Source: RGIG3528 sp963649295
GTDB lineage: Bacteria; Bacillota; Clostridia; Lachnospirales; Lachnospiraceae
Reading direction: 5' to 3'
DNA length: 16,995 nucleotides
NCBI GenBank assembly: GCA_963649295.1
Contig: CAVJHK010000039.1
Span: 1-16,995 of the forward strand
Of the stretch, positions 8,501-15,045 are shown one piece after another; positions within the stretch are counted from its first letter, which is position 1; each line of letters begins with the position of its first letter. The notes under the pieces were generated by a model. The model did no database searches and was not told the DNA's origin. It saw only the letters and a list, made by a program, of their open reading frames with translations. A program made the position numbers and the translations under genes.

Positions 8501-9239
8501 TCTTGATCGAGGTGCCGTAGATATCCTTGCCTGTGCCGATATAAACCGTACCGTAAGAAAGGTCAATTACAACGGGTTCGCCTACGGACATTGTAACATA
8601 GCTTGATTCTTTGCCTTCGATTTCGAATTTGTAAGTAACACCGTTTGAAAGCTGTGATACTGTAACAACGTTCTTGTTAACGCTCTGTGCAGCCGGAGCC
8701 TTGATTGTCATTTCGCCCTTGGATGTATTAACGGCTCTGTAGGTAGTAATCTTTGCTGCCTTTGCTGCCTCATTGTCGGCAAATGTGATCTCAACTGCGT
8801 TGTATGCAGTCTGCTTGATCTTGTAGCCGAGGTCCGTAGCGGGTGCGGGTGTAGCCGTAGCGGGTGCGGGAACGGTAACCTTCATGCTGCCGACATAATC
8901 GGTCTTTGTAGCGGAAACCGTGCACGCAACCGTGATTGTGGCTGTGCCGTAGTTGACTGCGGTAATCTTGCCGTTCTCGACGGAAACAATATTGGCATCC
9001 GATGATGTCCACTTCTTGCTTGCGCCGTCTGTCGCAAATTTGTAGCCTGTAGCACCGTCAAATTTGAGATCGGCTGTGTCGCCTTTTTCAAGAGTGTAAT
9101 CTTTGCCGAGTGTGGCTTCTTTGTTGCCATCGACATAGATCTTCATGGTGCCGGCTGCCTTGACGCTGCCGGCGGGAATCATGGTAATAACCATTGCTGC
9201 CGCGAGCACCAAGGAAAGCTTCTTAAAGAAACTCTTCAT
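5565..9239 (-). CDS. Large secreted Ig-like (BIG2) surface protein, S-layer-type candidate
   Basis: 1224 residues from ATG 9239, which has the best RBS in the window (AAGGAGG, 7 nt before it); an upstream in-frame start at 9299 is rejected because the signal peptide and RBS fit 9239. Residues 1-30 are a signal peptide with AxA-type cleavage. Residues about 30-125 form a BIG2 domain (GDTADLKFDGATGYKF, SSDANIVSVENGKITAV), followed by a Pro-Ala-Thr linker encoded by two copies of a 16-bp repeat (8834-8870) and several beta-rich segments shared with the paralogue. The second half (about 630-1224) matches no family I recognise. It contains three close cysteines (977, 985, 994) and an EF-hand-like loop DANNDGKAIDTE (from about 1146) that may bind calcium. 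The composition is rich in Ala, Thr, Lys, Asp and Val. No LPXTG or SLH motif is seen. The long structured leader, strong RBS and own terminator suggest high expression. An S-layer or major wall protein is the best inference, not established. Confidence 0.82.
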   Translation of the reverse strand: MKSFFKKLSLVLAAAMVITMIPAGSVKAAGTMKIYVDGNKEATLGKDYTLEKGDTADLKFDGATGYKFATDGASKKWTSSDANIVSVENGKITAVNYGTATITVACTVSATKTDYVGSMKVTVPAPATATPAPATDLGYKIKQTAYNAVEITFADNEAAKAAKITTYRAVNTSKGEMTIKAPAAQSVNKNVVTVSQLSNGVTYKFEIEGKESSYVTMSVGEPVVIDLSYGTVYIGTGKDIYGTSIKNPIAKPTVKVLDVEGVAVDTSKTGSKITYTRSNSANVQASVDSQGKITFKGVNASAYVKVTYTWKDAAGGTKSLDADGTFYPTQYVEPSLGGFVTAITVTTEKAPKNVKYDEGVYNCTLNVGDTGNIAYYFTVIDPDGTEHKVTSNANSSVSAYSNASGEIKVLNSDRKFYLALETEDSKVISLNGNKVIALSDGIETVCLYEMAGKQANTATDTLYGVLEIEVRESAKATNLEITSDSYFDGTVGHNIDDYKTGTLTYKITDQYGEKFKSEVEVLRVTDNGTTLATDGIKIGDTSAEGKVTITYADINKGEATSDGSFDYIIRLKKNPEEVQYFSVNVTKIDKSSDNIGYEIITKTTGINNKSLWDKYAAANVGTTIKAVKTIDGLAYEYVDFAVIADNDLDALKTWYASTEGKNAYEATKGKNFVIITDGSGVAVSETKGTEIKTASNLGEAAAAKILYVASTVKSSNGKNAYMEKLGTDGKTPMDESVKPLDKDTSVYSSNKATDEALSLLDSKLITLYDDQNDLRKFFYVDDVKTILNKGAEYDAYQKGTLFFSTATLEATIAKLAANTYNGKPFAKDAKSIVILDKDGKVLVASKMNDSSQGLDQKVNQEGVAKQIYPTLSDVNKGNTSLSGKVYFLGTTEILSQIKIGAKESDLSTQLKGATPVTITFNPFACVEAAGGLNDLWTKAQERGAELLVASTTANAAVLAAKTYSDHDTTPDSSTGACVTVDGKDCAKTHDLNRCPSFTYVNELFNGVGADYKLVGEAQGTYAKVYTFDTLNENGDKEEKAAALSTQMLDGTYTATLYNVNTSDTSLVWIADTEFTVESGIKGLTNIQQYKLKINNEKVVSDLDSNGKTQAAWTKDSGDYKSGYGDATTAKDAAVSAIFNSFYAWFDANNDGKAIDTEVGTIKNVIKNISGATLAITNYEAVVGADGKTIYIKYIDYKITFENTKLIYEGTYDVNAKFVTGGIYQ
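8834..8870 (-). repeat. 21-bp-period repeat encoding the Pro-Ala-Thr linker
   Basis: The 16-mer CCGTAGCGGGTGCGGG occurs at 8834-8849 and 8855-8870, separated by 5 bp. It encodes the PAPATATPAPAT linker between the BIG2 domain and the rest of the large surface protein. Confidence 0.85.
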
Positions 9240-9629
9240 TATTTCTTCCTCCTTAAAGAATAAATGATTGATAAGCCGATATCCGTCATATGTACGCATG
9301 TGTGCAAAAAAGCAGTGCCTCCATGCGTCCGGACTCTGGTCCGGCCTATCCTCCGTTCAAATCAAACGATGCAATACCGTAAAAGCATAACCCGCAAGTT
9401 TTATTCTTGAGGATGTCTGCAAAAAACGGCCGGAGCTTGCATTGTTCCGTTCAAACAGAATGTCTTGTGTCAGTTTAAGCGATATCGTGAGGATCGTGTA
9501 TGGATGTGACACGTGTCGTAATCCTCATGTGAAATCCTCAAAAACAGACCTGTGAATATTTTAGTAATTAAATGTGTCATTTTTGTGTCACAAAATGAGA
9601 AATCCGCACAAATAACGGAATCACAGGCC
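9240..9629 (-). promoter_or_regulatory. 390-bp non-coding leader/promoter region of the large surface-protein gene
   Basis: No credible gene lies between thrC and the surface-protein gene. Next to the gene, two hairpins are stacked: CGCATG/CATGCG (9322-9327 with 9295-9300) and CCGGAC/GTCCGG with a 4-nt loop (9329-9344). Further upstream AACGG...CCGTT is followed by a run of six T (about 9420-9455 on the minus strand), which resembles an attenuator. The palindrome GACACGTGTC lies at 9508-9517, inside a wider TGAGGAT/ATCCTCA repeat. No clean sigma-A promoter is visible. The best guess is TTGTGA near 9590 with TAATTA 17 nt later, overlapping the palindrome TTTTGTG-T-CACAAAA (9581-9595). A leader of about 300 nt would follow. 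Confidence 0.5.
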
Positions 9630-9630
9630 T
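9546..9630 (-). terminator. Possible thrC terminator with a long loop
   Basis: AGGCCTGTGA at the thrC stop (9621-9630) can pair with TCACAGGTCT (9546-9555) over 10 bp with one G·U, followed by GTTTTTG. The loop is 65 nt and contains a smaller hairpin at 9578-9597. The size makes it atypical; it could instead be part of the next gene's leader. Confidence 0.35.
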
Positions 9631-11120
9631 TATTTTTTTGCATAAAGGAATTTTTTTGCGGCATTTTCCATGTTGCACGGATCGCAGACGGTATTATGGC
9701 AAATCTGCGCGGATTTTAAGTCTTTAACCGCCGCGGGGACGGGGACATACGAAACGCGGTTCAAAATGTCCGTAAGCTCGAGGTCATCTGCCTCTGTGTA
9801 TTCCATGCCCGTTATGCTCTTTAGTACGGCACGCGGGAATTTGTAGGGGCTTGCGGTGGATGCGATGAGTGTCTTTGTTGTATCACCCGTATCACGCGCA
9901 TAATCCGCATATACGCTTGCGGCAACCGCGGTATGAGTGTCGATTGCGTAATTGTCATTTTTAAATACCTTATTAATTGTATCCGACACCTTTTCGTCAT
10001 CCGCAAAGCCCTCCGAAAAATCGGAAAGGTTATCCCGCACGCTTTCCGGTACCGTATACCTGCCCTTTGTCTTAAGGTCATTCATAAGACGCGTCAGTTC
10101 ATCGGAATTTTCACCGCAGGCATAAAAAAGCAGGCGCTCGAGATTAGACGAAACAAGGATGTCCATGGACGGCGAGGTCGTAAGATAAAAATCCCTGTTG
10201 CGGTCGTAGGTGCCCGTCTCAAAAAAGTCAAACAGCACTTTGTTGCGGTTTGAGGCACAGATAAGGCGGTTAACGGGAAGTCCCATTTTTTTGGCATACC
10301 AGGCGGCAAGGATGTTTCCGAAATTTCCCGTGGGGACCGTGATATTTATGGGCTCGTTTTCTGTAATCGCGCCCATATTAAGCATCCGCGAATATCCCCA
10401 CACATAATAAACAATCTGCGGCACAAGGCGTCCGATATTGATTGAGTTGGCACTTGAAAGCACAAAGCCGTTTTCTTTTAATTCATCCGTAAATGATTTA
10501 TCCGCAAACATCTGTTTTACGCGAGTCTGCGCATCGTCAAAGTTGCCGTTGATTGCGATTACCGAGGTATTTTCCCCTTTTTCCGTAACCATTTGGAGCT
10601 CCTGGATGCGTGAAACGCCCGCCTTTGGATAATAAACAATTATCTTTGTGCCGGGGACACAAGAAAACCCGGAAAGTGCAGCTTTGCCCGTGTCTCCGGA
10701 CGTTGCGGTTAAAATTACCACATCTTCCTTTATGCCCTGTTTGCGCGCCGCGGTGGTAAGAAGGTGCGGAAGGATCGAAAGCGCCATATCCTTAAAGGCT
10801 ATCGTTTTTCCGTGAAAAAGCTCGAGAAAATATGCGTTCATGGCAGGACGCACGGCACAAATCTCCGGAATATCAAATTTTTTGTCATAAGCCGCATCAA
10901 TACATTTTTTTAGTTCGGATTCCGCAAAATCCGTAAAAAACATTTTCATCACTTCGTATGCGATTTCGCGGTAGGACATTTTGGTGAGGTCTTTCATGCT
11001 CATATTAAGCTGCGGGATCGATTCCGGCACAAAAAGTCCGCCGTCATCCGAAATCCCCTTTAGTATTGCTTCCGACGCCGTAATACGGAGCGCAGAATTT
11101 CTTGTGGATAAATATTTCAT
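9630..11120 (-). CDS. thrC: Threonine synthase
   Basis: 496 residues. This PLP enzyme converts O-phosphohomoserine and water to threonine and phosphate, the last step of threonine synthesis, in the cytoplasm. The N-terminus has the family signature STRNS and SDDGGLFVPE (about 24-33). The PLP-binding lysine is Lys110 in HGKTIAFKDMAL. Next come ATSGDTGKAAL, KAGVSRIQELQM, SANSINIGRLVPQ and VPTGNFGN (phosphate and cofactor loops). The length fits the longer bacterial/fungal-type threonine synthase. The start ATG 11120 is preceded by AAAGGA, 9 nt away and located inside the end of the upstream gene. Only 3 bp separate it from that gene's stop, so the two are probably co-transcribed. No attenuator or T-box is seen ahead of it. 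Confidence 0.95.
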   Translation of the reverse strand: MKYLSTRNSALRITASEAILKGISDDGGLFVPESIPQLNMSMKDLTKMSYREIAYEVMKMFFTDFAESELKKCIDAAYDKKFDIPEICAVRPAMNAYFLELFHGKTIAFKDMALSILPHLLTTAARKQGIKEDVVILTATSGDTGKAALSGFSCVPGTKIIVYYPKAGVSRIQELQMVTEKGENTSVIAINGNFDDAQTRVKQMFADKSFTDELKENGFVLSSANSINIGRLVPQIVYYVWGYSRMLNMGAITENEPINITVPTGNFGNILAAWYAKKMGLPVNRLICASNRNKVLFDFFETGTYDRNRDFYLTTSPSMDILVSSNLERLLFYACGENSDELTRLMNDLKTKGRYTVPESVRDNLSDFSEGFADDEKVSDTINKVFKNDNYAIDTHTAVAASVYADYARDTGDTTKTLIASTASPYKFPRAVLKSITGMEYTEADDLELTDILNRVSYVPVPAAVKDLKSAQICHNTVCDPCNMENAAKKFLYAKK

Positions 11121-11123
11121 GAT

Positions 11124-11939
11124 TTATTTTCCTTTCACTGTATTATAATTTCTGATTGTATCCGCCACTCTCACGCGGTTAAGTAAAGAAATATATTCTA
11201 TGTCCGAAAGCGTGTCAATATAATTTGTCACAAAATTAATTCCGACGCCTCTTTCGTTTAAAATCATCGCCGCCTTGTTGTAGGCTATGGCGGCTTCTGT
11301 TTCGTCCTTATATCGCCCCACAATTATATCTCCGTTTATATGAATTCTGGTAACATAGGTTGTGATGCCGTTTTGGGTAATACTTGTCACTCCCCTGTAA
11401 TTGTTGATGATTTTGATATTTGAATAGCGCATGTCATACGGATCTCCGTTTGCAAAGACGTAATCACGCCCCCGCACTTGAAAAGGCTTTATTCCGTAGC
11501 GCGACATAATATTAATCTGGCTTCCGTACTGCTCTGTAAAGATATGACCGCCGCGCATCTGAATAGCATGCCTTGAATAATAAAAAAGGTCGTCCGTATC
11601 AAACGTAAAGACCGTATCTGCCGAATAAAAATAAAGAAAATAAGATTTTTCGAGATAAATCGGATTTTTGATATATACTCCGCGGTCGCGGAAATTAATG
11701 AGCGTGACCGCTTTTGTAAAGGGAAGTACCGGGGGATTTTCATGGGATTTATATAAATCGATATACGAAAAAAGGGTCATATCGCCGTACAGAATTTTTT
11801 TGGCAAAAGCATAAGCAGAAGCTGCCATACTTTCCTGTTCAAAGGAGCCGAGACTGATATGACGCCCCTTGTAAGTCACAGATGCACGAAAAACCGTCAT
11901 GCCTGCTTTATTTTTAATTTTAAAAATACCTTTTTCCAT
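11124..11939 (-). CDS. AP2-like / degenerate HNH homing-endonuclease-derived DNA-binding protein
   Basis: 271 residues from ATG 11939; an in-frame GTG at 11972 would begin inside the RNase P RNA P1 helix and is less likely, although neither start has a clear RBS. Residues about 4-52 resemble an AP2 domain: GIFKIKNKAGMTVFRASV, then LGSFEQES and ASAYAFAKKILYG. Residues 183-236 are a second AP2-like segment: GVTSITQNGITTYVTRI, then GRYKDETEAAIAYNKAA and GINFV. Between them, residues about 145-182 (IMSRYG...YVFANGDPYDMRYSNIKIIN) follow the HNH pattern HRLI...VDHINGDPLDNRRSNLRI of AP2-HNH homing endonucleases. However, the catalytic histidines are replaced, so it is probably not a nuclease. It likely binds DNA. 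It lies directly after rnpB and 3 bp before thrC. A domesticated regulator is my inference; no function is known to me. Confidence 0.65.
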   Translation of the reverse strand: MEKGIFKIKNKAGMTVFRASVTYKGRHISLGSFEQESMAASAYAFAKKILYGDMTLFSYIDLYKSHENPPVLPFTKAVTLINFRDRGVYIKNPIYLEKSYFLYFYSADTVFTFDTDDLFYYSRHAIQMRGGHIFTEQYGSQINIMSRYGIKPFQVRGRDYVFANGDPYDMRYSNIKIINNYRGVTSITQNGITTYVTRIHINGDIIVGRYKDETEAAIAYNKAAMILNERGVGINFVTNYIDTLSDIEYISLLNRVRVADTIRNYNTVKGK

Positions 11940-11962
11940 AAAATAATCTGTACCATAAAATC

Positions 11963-12323
11963 TGAGCGGCACCGTAAGCCGGGTTATGTTTTAGGCTGTC
12001 ATCTTTCTTGACCGTATGTTGCCATACGGCTCCGATACAGGGTTCCCCCTGTATCACGCGACCTACCCGCAGGCACGGCGGGCAACCGTATCGCCTGCAT
12101 GTTTGGTCTTGCTTCGGATGGGGTTTGCATTAGCCCCACATGTTACCACATGGGTGGTGGTCTCTTACACCGCCGTTTCAGCATCACCGGGAGGGGAAGC
12201 CCCGGCTGTTTGTTTTCTGTTGCACTTTCCTTCAGGTCACCCTGACCGGCCGTTAGCCGGCATCCTGCCCTGTGAAGCCCGGACTTTCCTCAGGATTGCT
12301 CCCGCGACCGCCCGTGCCGCTCA
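11963..12323 (-). ncRNA. rnpB: RNase P RNA (type A)
   Basis: The catalytic RNA of RNase P, which removes 5' leaders from tRNA precursors. Read on the minus strand it begins TGAGCGGCAC (12314-12323), which pairs perfectly with GTGCCGCTCA at the 3' end (11963-11972) as helix P1. Conserved blocks follow in order: GAGGAAAGTCCGGGCTTCAC, GCCGGCTAACGGCCGG, GTAAGAGACCACC, TGGTAACATG, GCAAACCCCATCCG, AGCAAGACCAAA and, near the end, ATAACCCGGCTTAC. The pattern is that of type A, which is typical of Clostridia, rather than the Bacillus type B. About 361 nt is a normal length. No terminator hairpin with a U-run is seen between its 3' end and the AP2/HNH-derived gene. Confidence 0.96.
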
Positions 12324-12365
12324 AAATGTTAAATTGTCCGATATGCTTATTTTCCCGTGAGGGAA

Positions 12366-12395
12366 ATAACAGCCCCATGTCGGATCTCATGACAA
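12366..12395 (-). promoter_or_regulatory. Probable promoter of rnpB
   Basis: On the minus strand TTGTCA (12390-12395) and TGTTAT (12366-12371) are 18 nt apart, giving a start near 12359, about 36 nt ahead of the mature 5' end. A hairpin (TTTCCC/GGGAAA, 12351-12366) overlaps the -10 and early transcribed region. The rest of the 152-bp gap to the kinase gene shows nothing else recognisable. Confidence 0.45.
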
Positions 12396-12475
12396 TGTTG
12401 CAAATCGCAGCAATATTATGATTTGTAAAGCCGTTGTTTGTAACAATGCTGTCGGAATCAGTGTTTTTTTTGCAT

Positions 12476-14171
12476 TTATACCGGGAAGCAGCTCCCGCCG
12501 ATAAATTCACGAAGAACGGAATTGCGCGGTACTGTGTCACAGGGCGCCGGGAGAAAGAAGTCAAGAAACTTTAAAAGTCTCTTTGCTTCCGGATACTCGG
12601 GGCTGTCTTCGGGGACGCAAAAAAGCACCGGCTCCGCATAGGTCTTTAGCTCGGGAAGCTCATATATGAGTGCCGAATTGAAAAACACATCCGCACTCTC
12701 CTGGAACGGGAAAATGTTTTCTTCTTCGCCTCTTCTAACCGACGGCCACATGGAAATCGTTTTTTCGGCGGATGCACCGCGTGTGCGGGCATCACGCACA
12801 ATTCGCCTGATCAGCCGCGCATCCGTTGTGGGAATGCGGTTGTGCTCGTCGATATTAAGCTGGGTAAGCGCAGAAATATAAATCTTAAATTTACTTTCCT
12901 TGGGGAGCGAAGCGGAAAGCTCATCATTAAGCCCGTGTATCCCTTCTATAACAAGGATATCATCCGCCGCAAGGGTTTTGAAATTGCCCTTATATTCACG
13001 GTGCCCCGTCTTAAAATTGAACGACGGGATTTCGACGGTTTTGCCCGTAAGCAAATCCGTCATATCACGGTTGAAGCCCTCTACGTCAATTGCTTCAAGG
13101 CACTCAAAATTGTAATTACCGAAAGCGTCACGCGGTGTGTCTTCACGATTTTTGAAATAATCGTCAACACCTATCGGATGGGGATTGAGCCCAAGAGTCT
13201 TAAGCTCCACCGAAAGCCTGTGGGAAAAAGTGGTTTTGCCCGACGACGAAGGCCCCGCAATCATAACAAATTTTACTCCGGGGCGCGACTTTATCCGGGC
13301 GGCGATGTCCGCAATCTTTTTTTCCATGAAGGCTTCCTGGACAAGGATTATGTCATTTATACGGCCTTCACATATGGCATCGTTCATCCTGCCCACGGTC
13401 GTGATCCCCATGATCCCGCCCCAGTCGTCACTCTCCTTAAGTGCATTAAAGAGCTTTTCGCGATTACAAAATTCCGGTATCCTGTCGGGCGCAGAGCGTT
13501 CCGGCGCTATAAGCATAAGCCCTTTTTCGTAAGGGATAATGTCAAAATGTTCCAAAATCCCCGTCGAAACCGGCATATAGCCGTAAAAATAGTCAATGCA
13601 GCCGTCCAAATCATAGACATTGCAAGTNNNNNNNNNNATAGTCTTCGTAATCCTCAAGCGAAAAAATATTAACCTTTGAAGAACGGCGGTATTTGAAAAG
13701 CCTTTCCTTGTCAGGCATATTGTGGGACAAGAAAATTCTGCGCGCGTCCAGGGTATTTACGGAACGCTTCATAATCGGAATGTCGCGCTTTATAAGCTTT
13801 GACATTTCGGATTTTATATCGGTGATCGTTTGGGGGGTTATGTCATAATCGATAAGCTCCGTATAAAGCCCCGTGCCAACCTTATGCATAATCCTCACGT
13901 TTTTGCCGCCAAGCCCCGTTGTATGGTTGATCGCTTTTAGGAGCACAAGCACAAGCCCGCGTGTATAAGTTTTGTTTCCTATGTCTGTGGAGGTGTCAAG
14001 AAAATCTATTTTGTCTCCGTCGTGCGGCTTCTTAAAAAGCTCCTTTAGGGTGCCGTTTACGGATGCCAGGATTATGGGATAATCGTAAGCGCCCGCAAAG
14101 TCTGCGGCAATATCGGATAAAACGGTGCCTGCGGGATATTCGTATTCCTTATTTAAGACGGTTAATTTCAT
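12476..14171 (-). CDS. TGS-domain nucleoside (uridine) kinase, interrupted by an assembly gap
   Basis: One gene split by 10 N (13628-13637). Before the gap, 178 residues start with a TGS domain (about 1-60: MKLTVLNKEYEYPAGT...ASVNG...DFLDTSTDIG) and a linker like that of threonyl-tRNA synthetase, ending KVNIFSLEDYEDY. After the gap, 383 residues carry the P-loop kinase: GPSSSGKTTF (Walker A, 125-134 after the gap), VDDYFKNREDTPRD, YNFECLEAIDVE, VIEGIHGLN, DEHNRIPTTDARLIRRIVRDARTRG, and the conserved end LREFIGGSCF. This matches the clostridial nucleoside kinase family of about 550 residues, which phosphorylates uridine and similar nucleosides in salvage. Codon frames abut the gap on both sides, so an intact gene needs a gap length divisible by three; 10 is a placeholder. 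The start overlaps trmK by 23 bp, suggesting translational coupling. I read no frameshift here, only missing sequence. Confidence 0.88.
13628..13637. other. Assembly gap (10 N)
   Basis: Ten undetermined bases inside the nucleoside kinase gene. Ten is not a multiple of three although the frames on both sides reach the gap cleanly, so the true length is unknown. Both flanks encode a version of the same family segment (VNIFSLEDYEDY and CNVYDLDGCIDY), consistent with an unresolved in-frame duplication. Confidence 0.97.
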
Positions 14172-15045
14172 ATTGTATTTCCTTTATTTTATTTTGAAGA
14201 ATTATATCCGGAGATAAATCGTCAGAGCTTTCAGCCGAATTTTTACTTGTATATTCATTTGGGGCTTTGCTTGAAATTTTGGCCAAAGTTTCGCACGGAT
14301 TTTTGCACGGATTTTTGCACGGATTTTTGCACGGATTTTTGCTCCGATATTTTGCCCTTACTTTTTTATAACTTTCCGAATATGCCCTGAGTGCGCCCAG
14401 GTACCGTGCTTTTTCCCGTGTCAAATATTGAAGATAAAGACCCTCGGGTATAGCAGGGAGCATATAACGGGAAGTATACGGTACCGCAGGGGGAATATGC
14501 GCCCCCGCTGCCATATCGTTATTATCCGCATTATCTGCATTACCGGTGTTATCCGTACGGAAAGTGTCAGCAGGTTCCTCCGCATAATGCACAAGATAGC
14601 CAAAATAAAATTTGTCTGCTTCCTTGCATATTACCTTTTTTGAAATTTTAAAGTTGTGTGACCTAAGCCATATTTCAAATTCCGGTATCTCCGACTGCGG
14701 TGACAGGATAAGCTCTTTTGCGGATGCCACGATATCAAAGGAGCGCTCCAGAATCCTCATTATAAGCCGTCCGCCCATTCCGGAAATCAGGATGCTTTCG
14801 GTTTCACCGGGCACAAATTTTTGCAGGCCGTCAGAAAGCCTGGTTTCTATTTTGTTGTCCAGATGATGACAGGCTATGTTCTTTTTTGCCGCCGCAAGCG
14901 GCCCAATACGCAAATCAGACGCAATTATGCGGTCGCAGACGTCATTTTCAACAAGCGCAATGTCTATCAGCGCATGGTCGCAGCCGATATCGGAAAGTGT
15001 GCGATATGAAACAAGAGACATGAGCATCGCAAATCTGTTATCCAT
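14149..15045 (-). CDS. trmK: tRNA (adenine22-N1)-methyltransferase TrmK with repeat insertions
   Basis: 298 residues from ATG 15045, preceded by AAAGGA 7-8 nt upstream; a longer frame from 15114 adds 23 residues without family similarity. It is a class I SAM methyltransferase that should methylate N1 of A22 in tRNA. Motifs are SDIGCDHALIDI (SAM-binding motif I, about 18-29), ASDLRIGPLAAAKKN (42-56), RLSDGL (69-74), ILISGMGGRLI (85-95) and SPQSEI (115-120). TrmK is usually about 230 residues. The extra length lies in a polar insert at 160-185 with a tripeptide repeat (TDN TGN ADN ADN) and in a tail containing four KNPC repeats (236-251) and a Ser/Asn-rich stretch. The catalytic part is intact. 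Position after rpoD is the usual clostridial order; its end overlaps the kinase start by 23 bp. Confidence 0.88.
   Translation of the reverse strand: MDNRFAMLMSLVSYRTLSDIGCDHALIDIALVENDVCDRIIASDLRIGPLAAAKKNIACHHLDNKIETRLSDGLQKFVPGETESILISGMGGRLIMRILERSFDIVASAKELILSPQSEIPEFEIWLRSHNFKISKKVICKEADKFYFGYLVHYAEEPADTFRTDNTGNADNADNNDMAAGAHIPPAVPYTSRYMLPAIPEGLYLQYLTREKARYLGALRAYSESYKKVRAKYRSKNPCKNPCKNPCKNPCETLAKISSKAPNEYTSKNSAESSDDLSPDIILQNKIKEIQYEINRLK
14293..14352. repeat. 12-bp tandem repeat inside trmK
   Basis: GCACGGATTTTT occurs four times exactly (14293-14304, 14305-14316, 14317-14328, 14329-14340). A fifth unit, GCTCCGATATTT (14341-14352), matches 9 of 12 bases. On the coding strand the exact copies give KNPC four times and the diverged unit KYRS. 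The identity of the four copies suggests recent expansion. Confidence 0.97.
14521..14556. repeat. Imperfect 9-bp repeat inside trmK
   Basis: ATTATCCGC, ATTATCTGC, ATTACCGGT and GTTATCCGT follow one another. On the coding strand they give TDN, TGN, ADN, ADN within a polar insert of TrmK. Confidence 0.8.

Noticed and set aside
9400..9480. Cyclic-di-GMP (GEMM) riboswitch in the surface-protein leader
   Set aside because: TGCAAGCTCCGGCC resembles the GEMM 3' half, but the conserved CACAGGGCAAAC part and the tetraloop receptor are missing.
11940..11972. GTG at 11972 as the start of the AP2/HNH-derived protein
   Set aside because: It lies inside the RNase P RNA P1 helix, has no RBS, and adds 11 residues outside the AP2-like region; kept only as an alternative.
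12016..12360. Plus-strand 114-codon frame
   Set aside because: It is antisense to the RNase P RNA, whose conserved structure explains the open frame.
12476..14171. Nucleoside kinase as a frameshifted pseudogene or two genes
   Set aside because: The break coincides exactly with the 10-N gap, both halves match one known family protein, and frames meet the gap cleanly.
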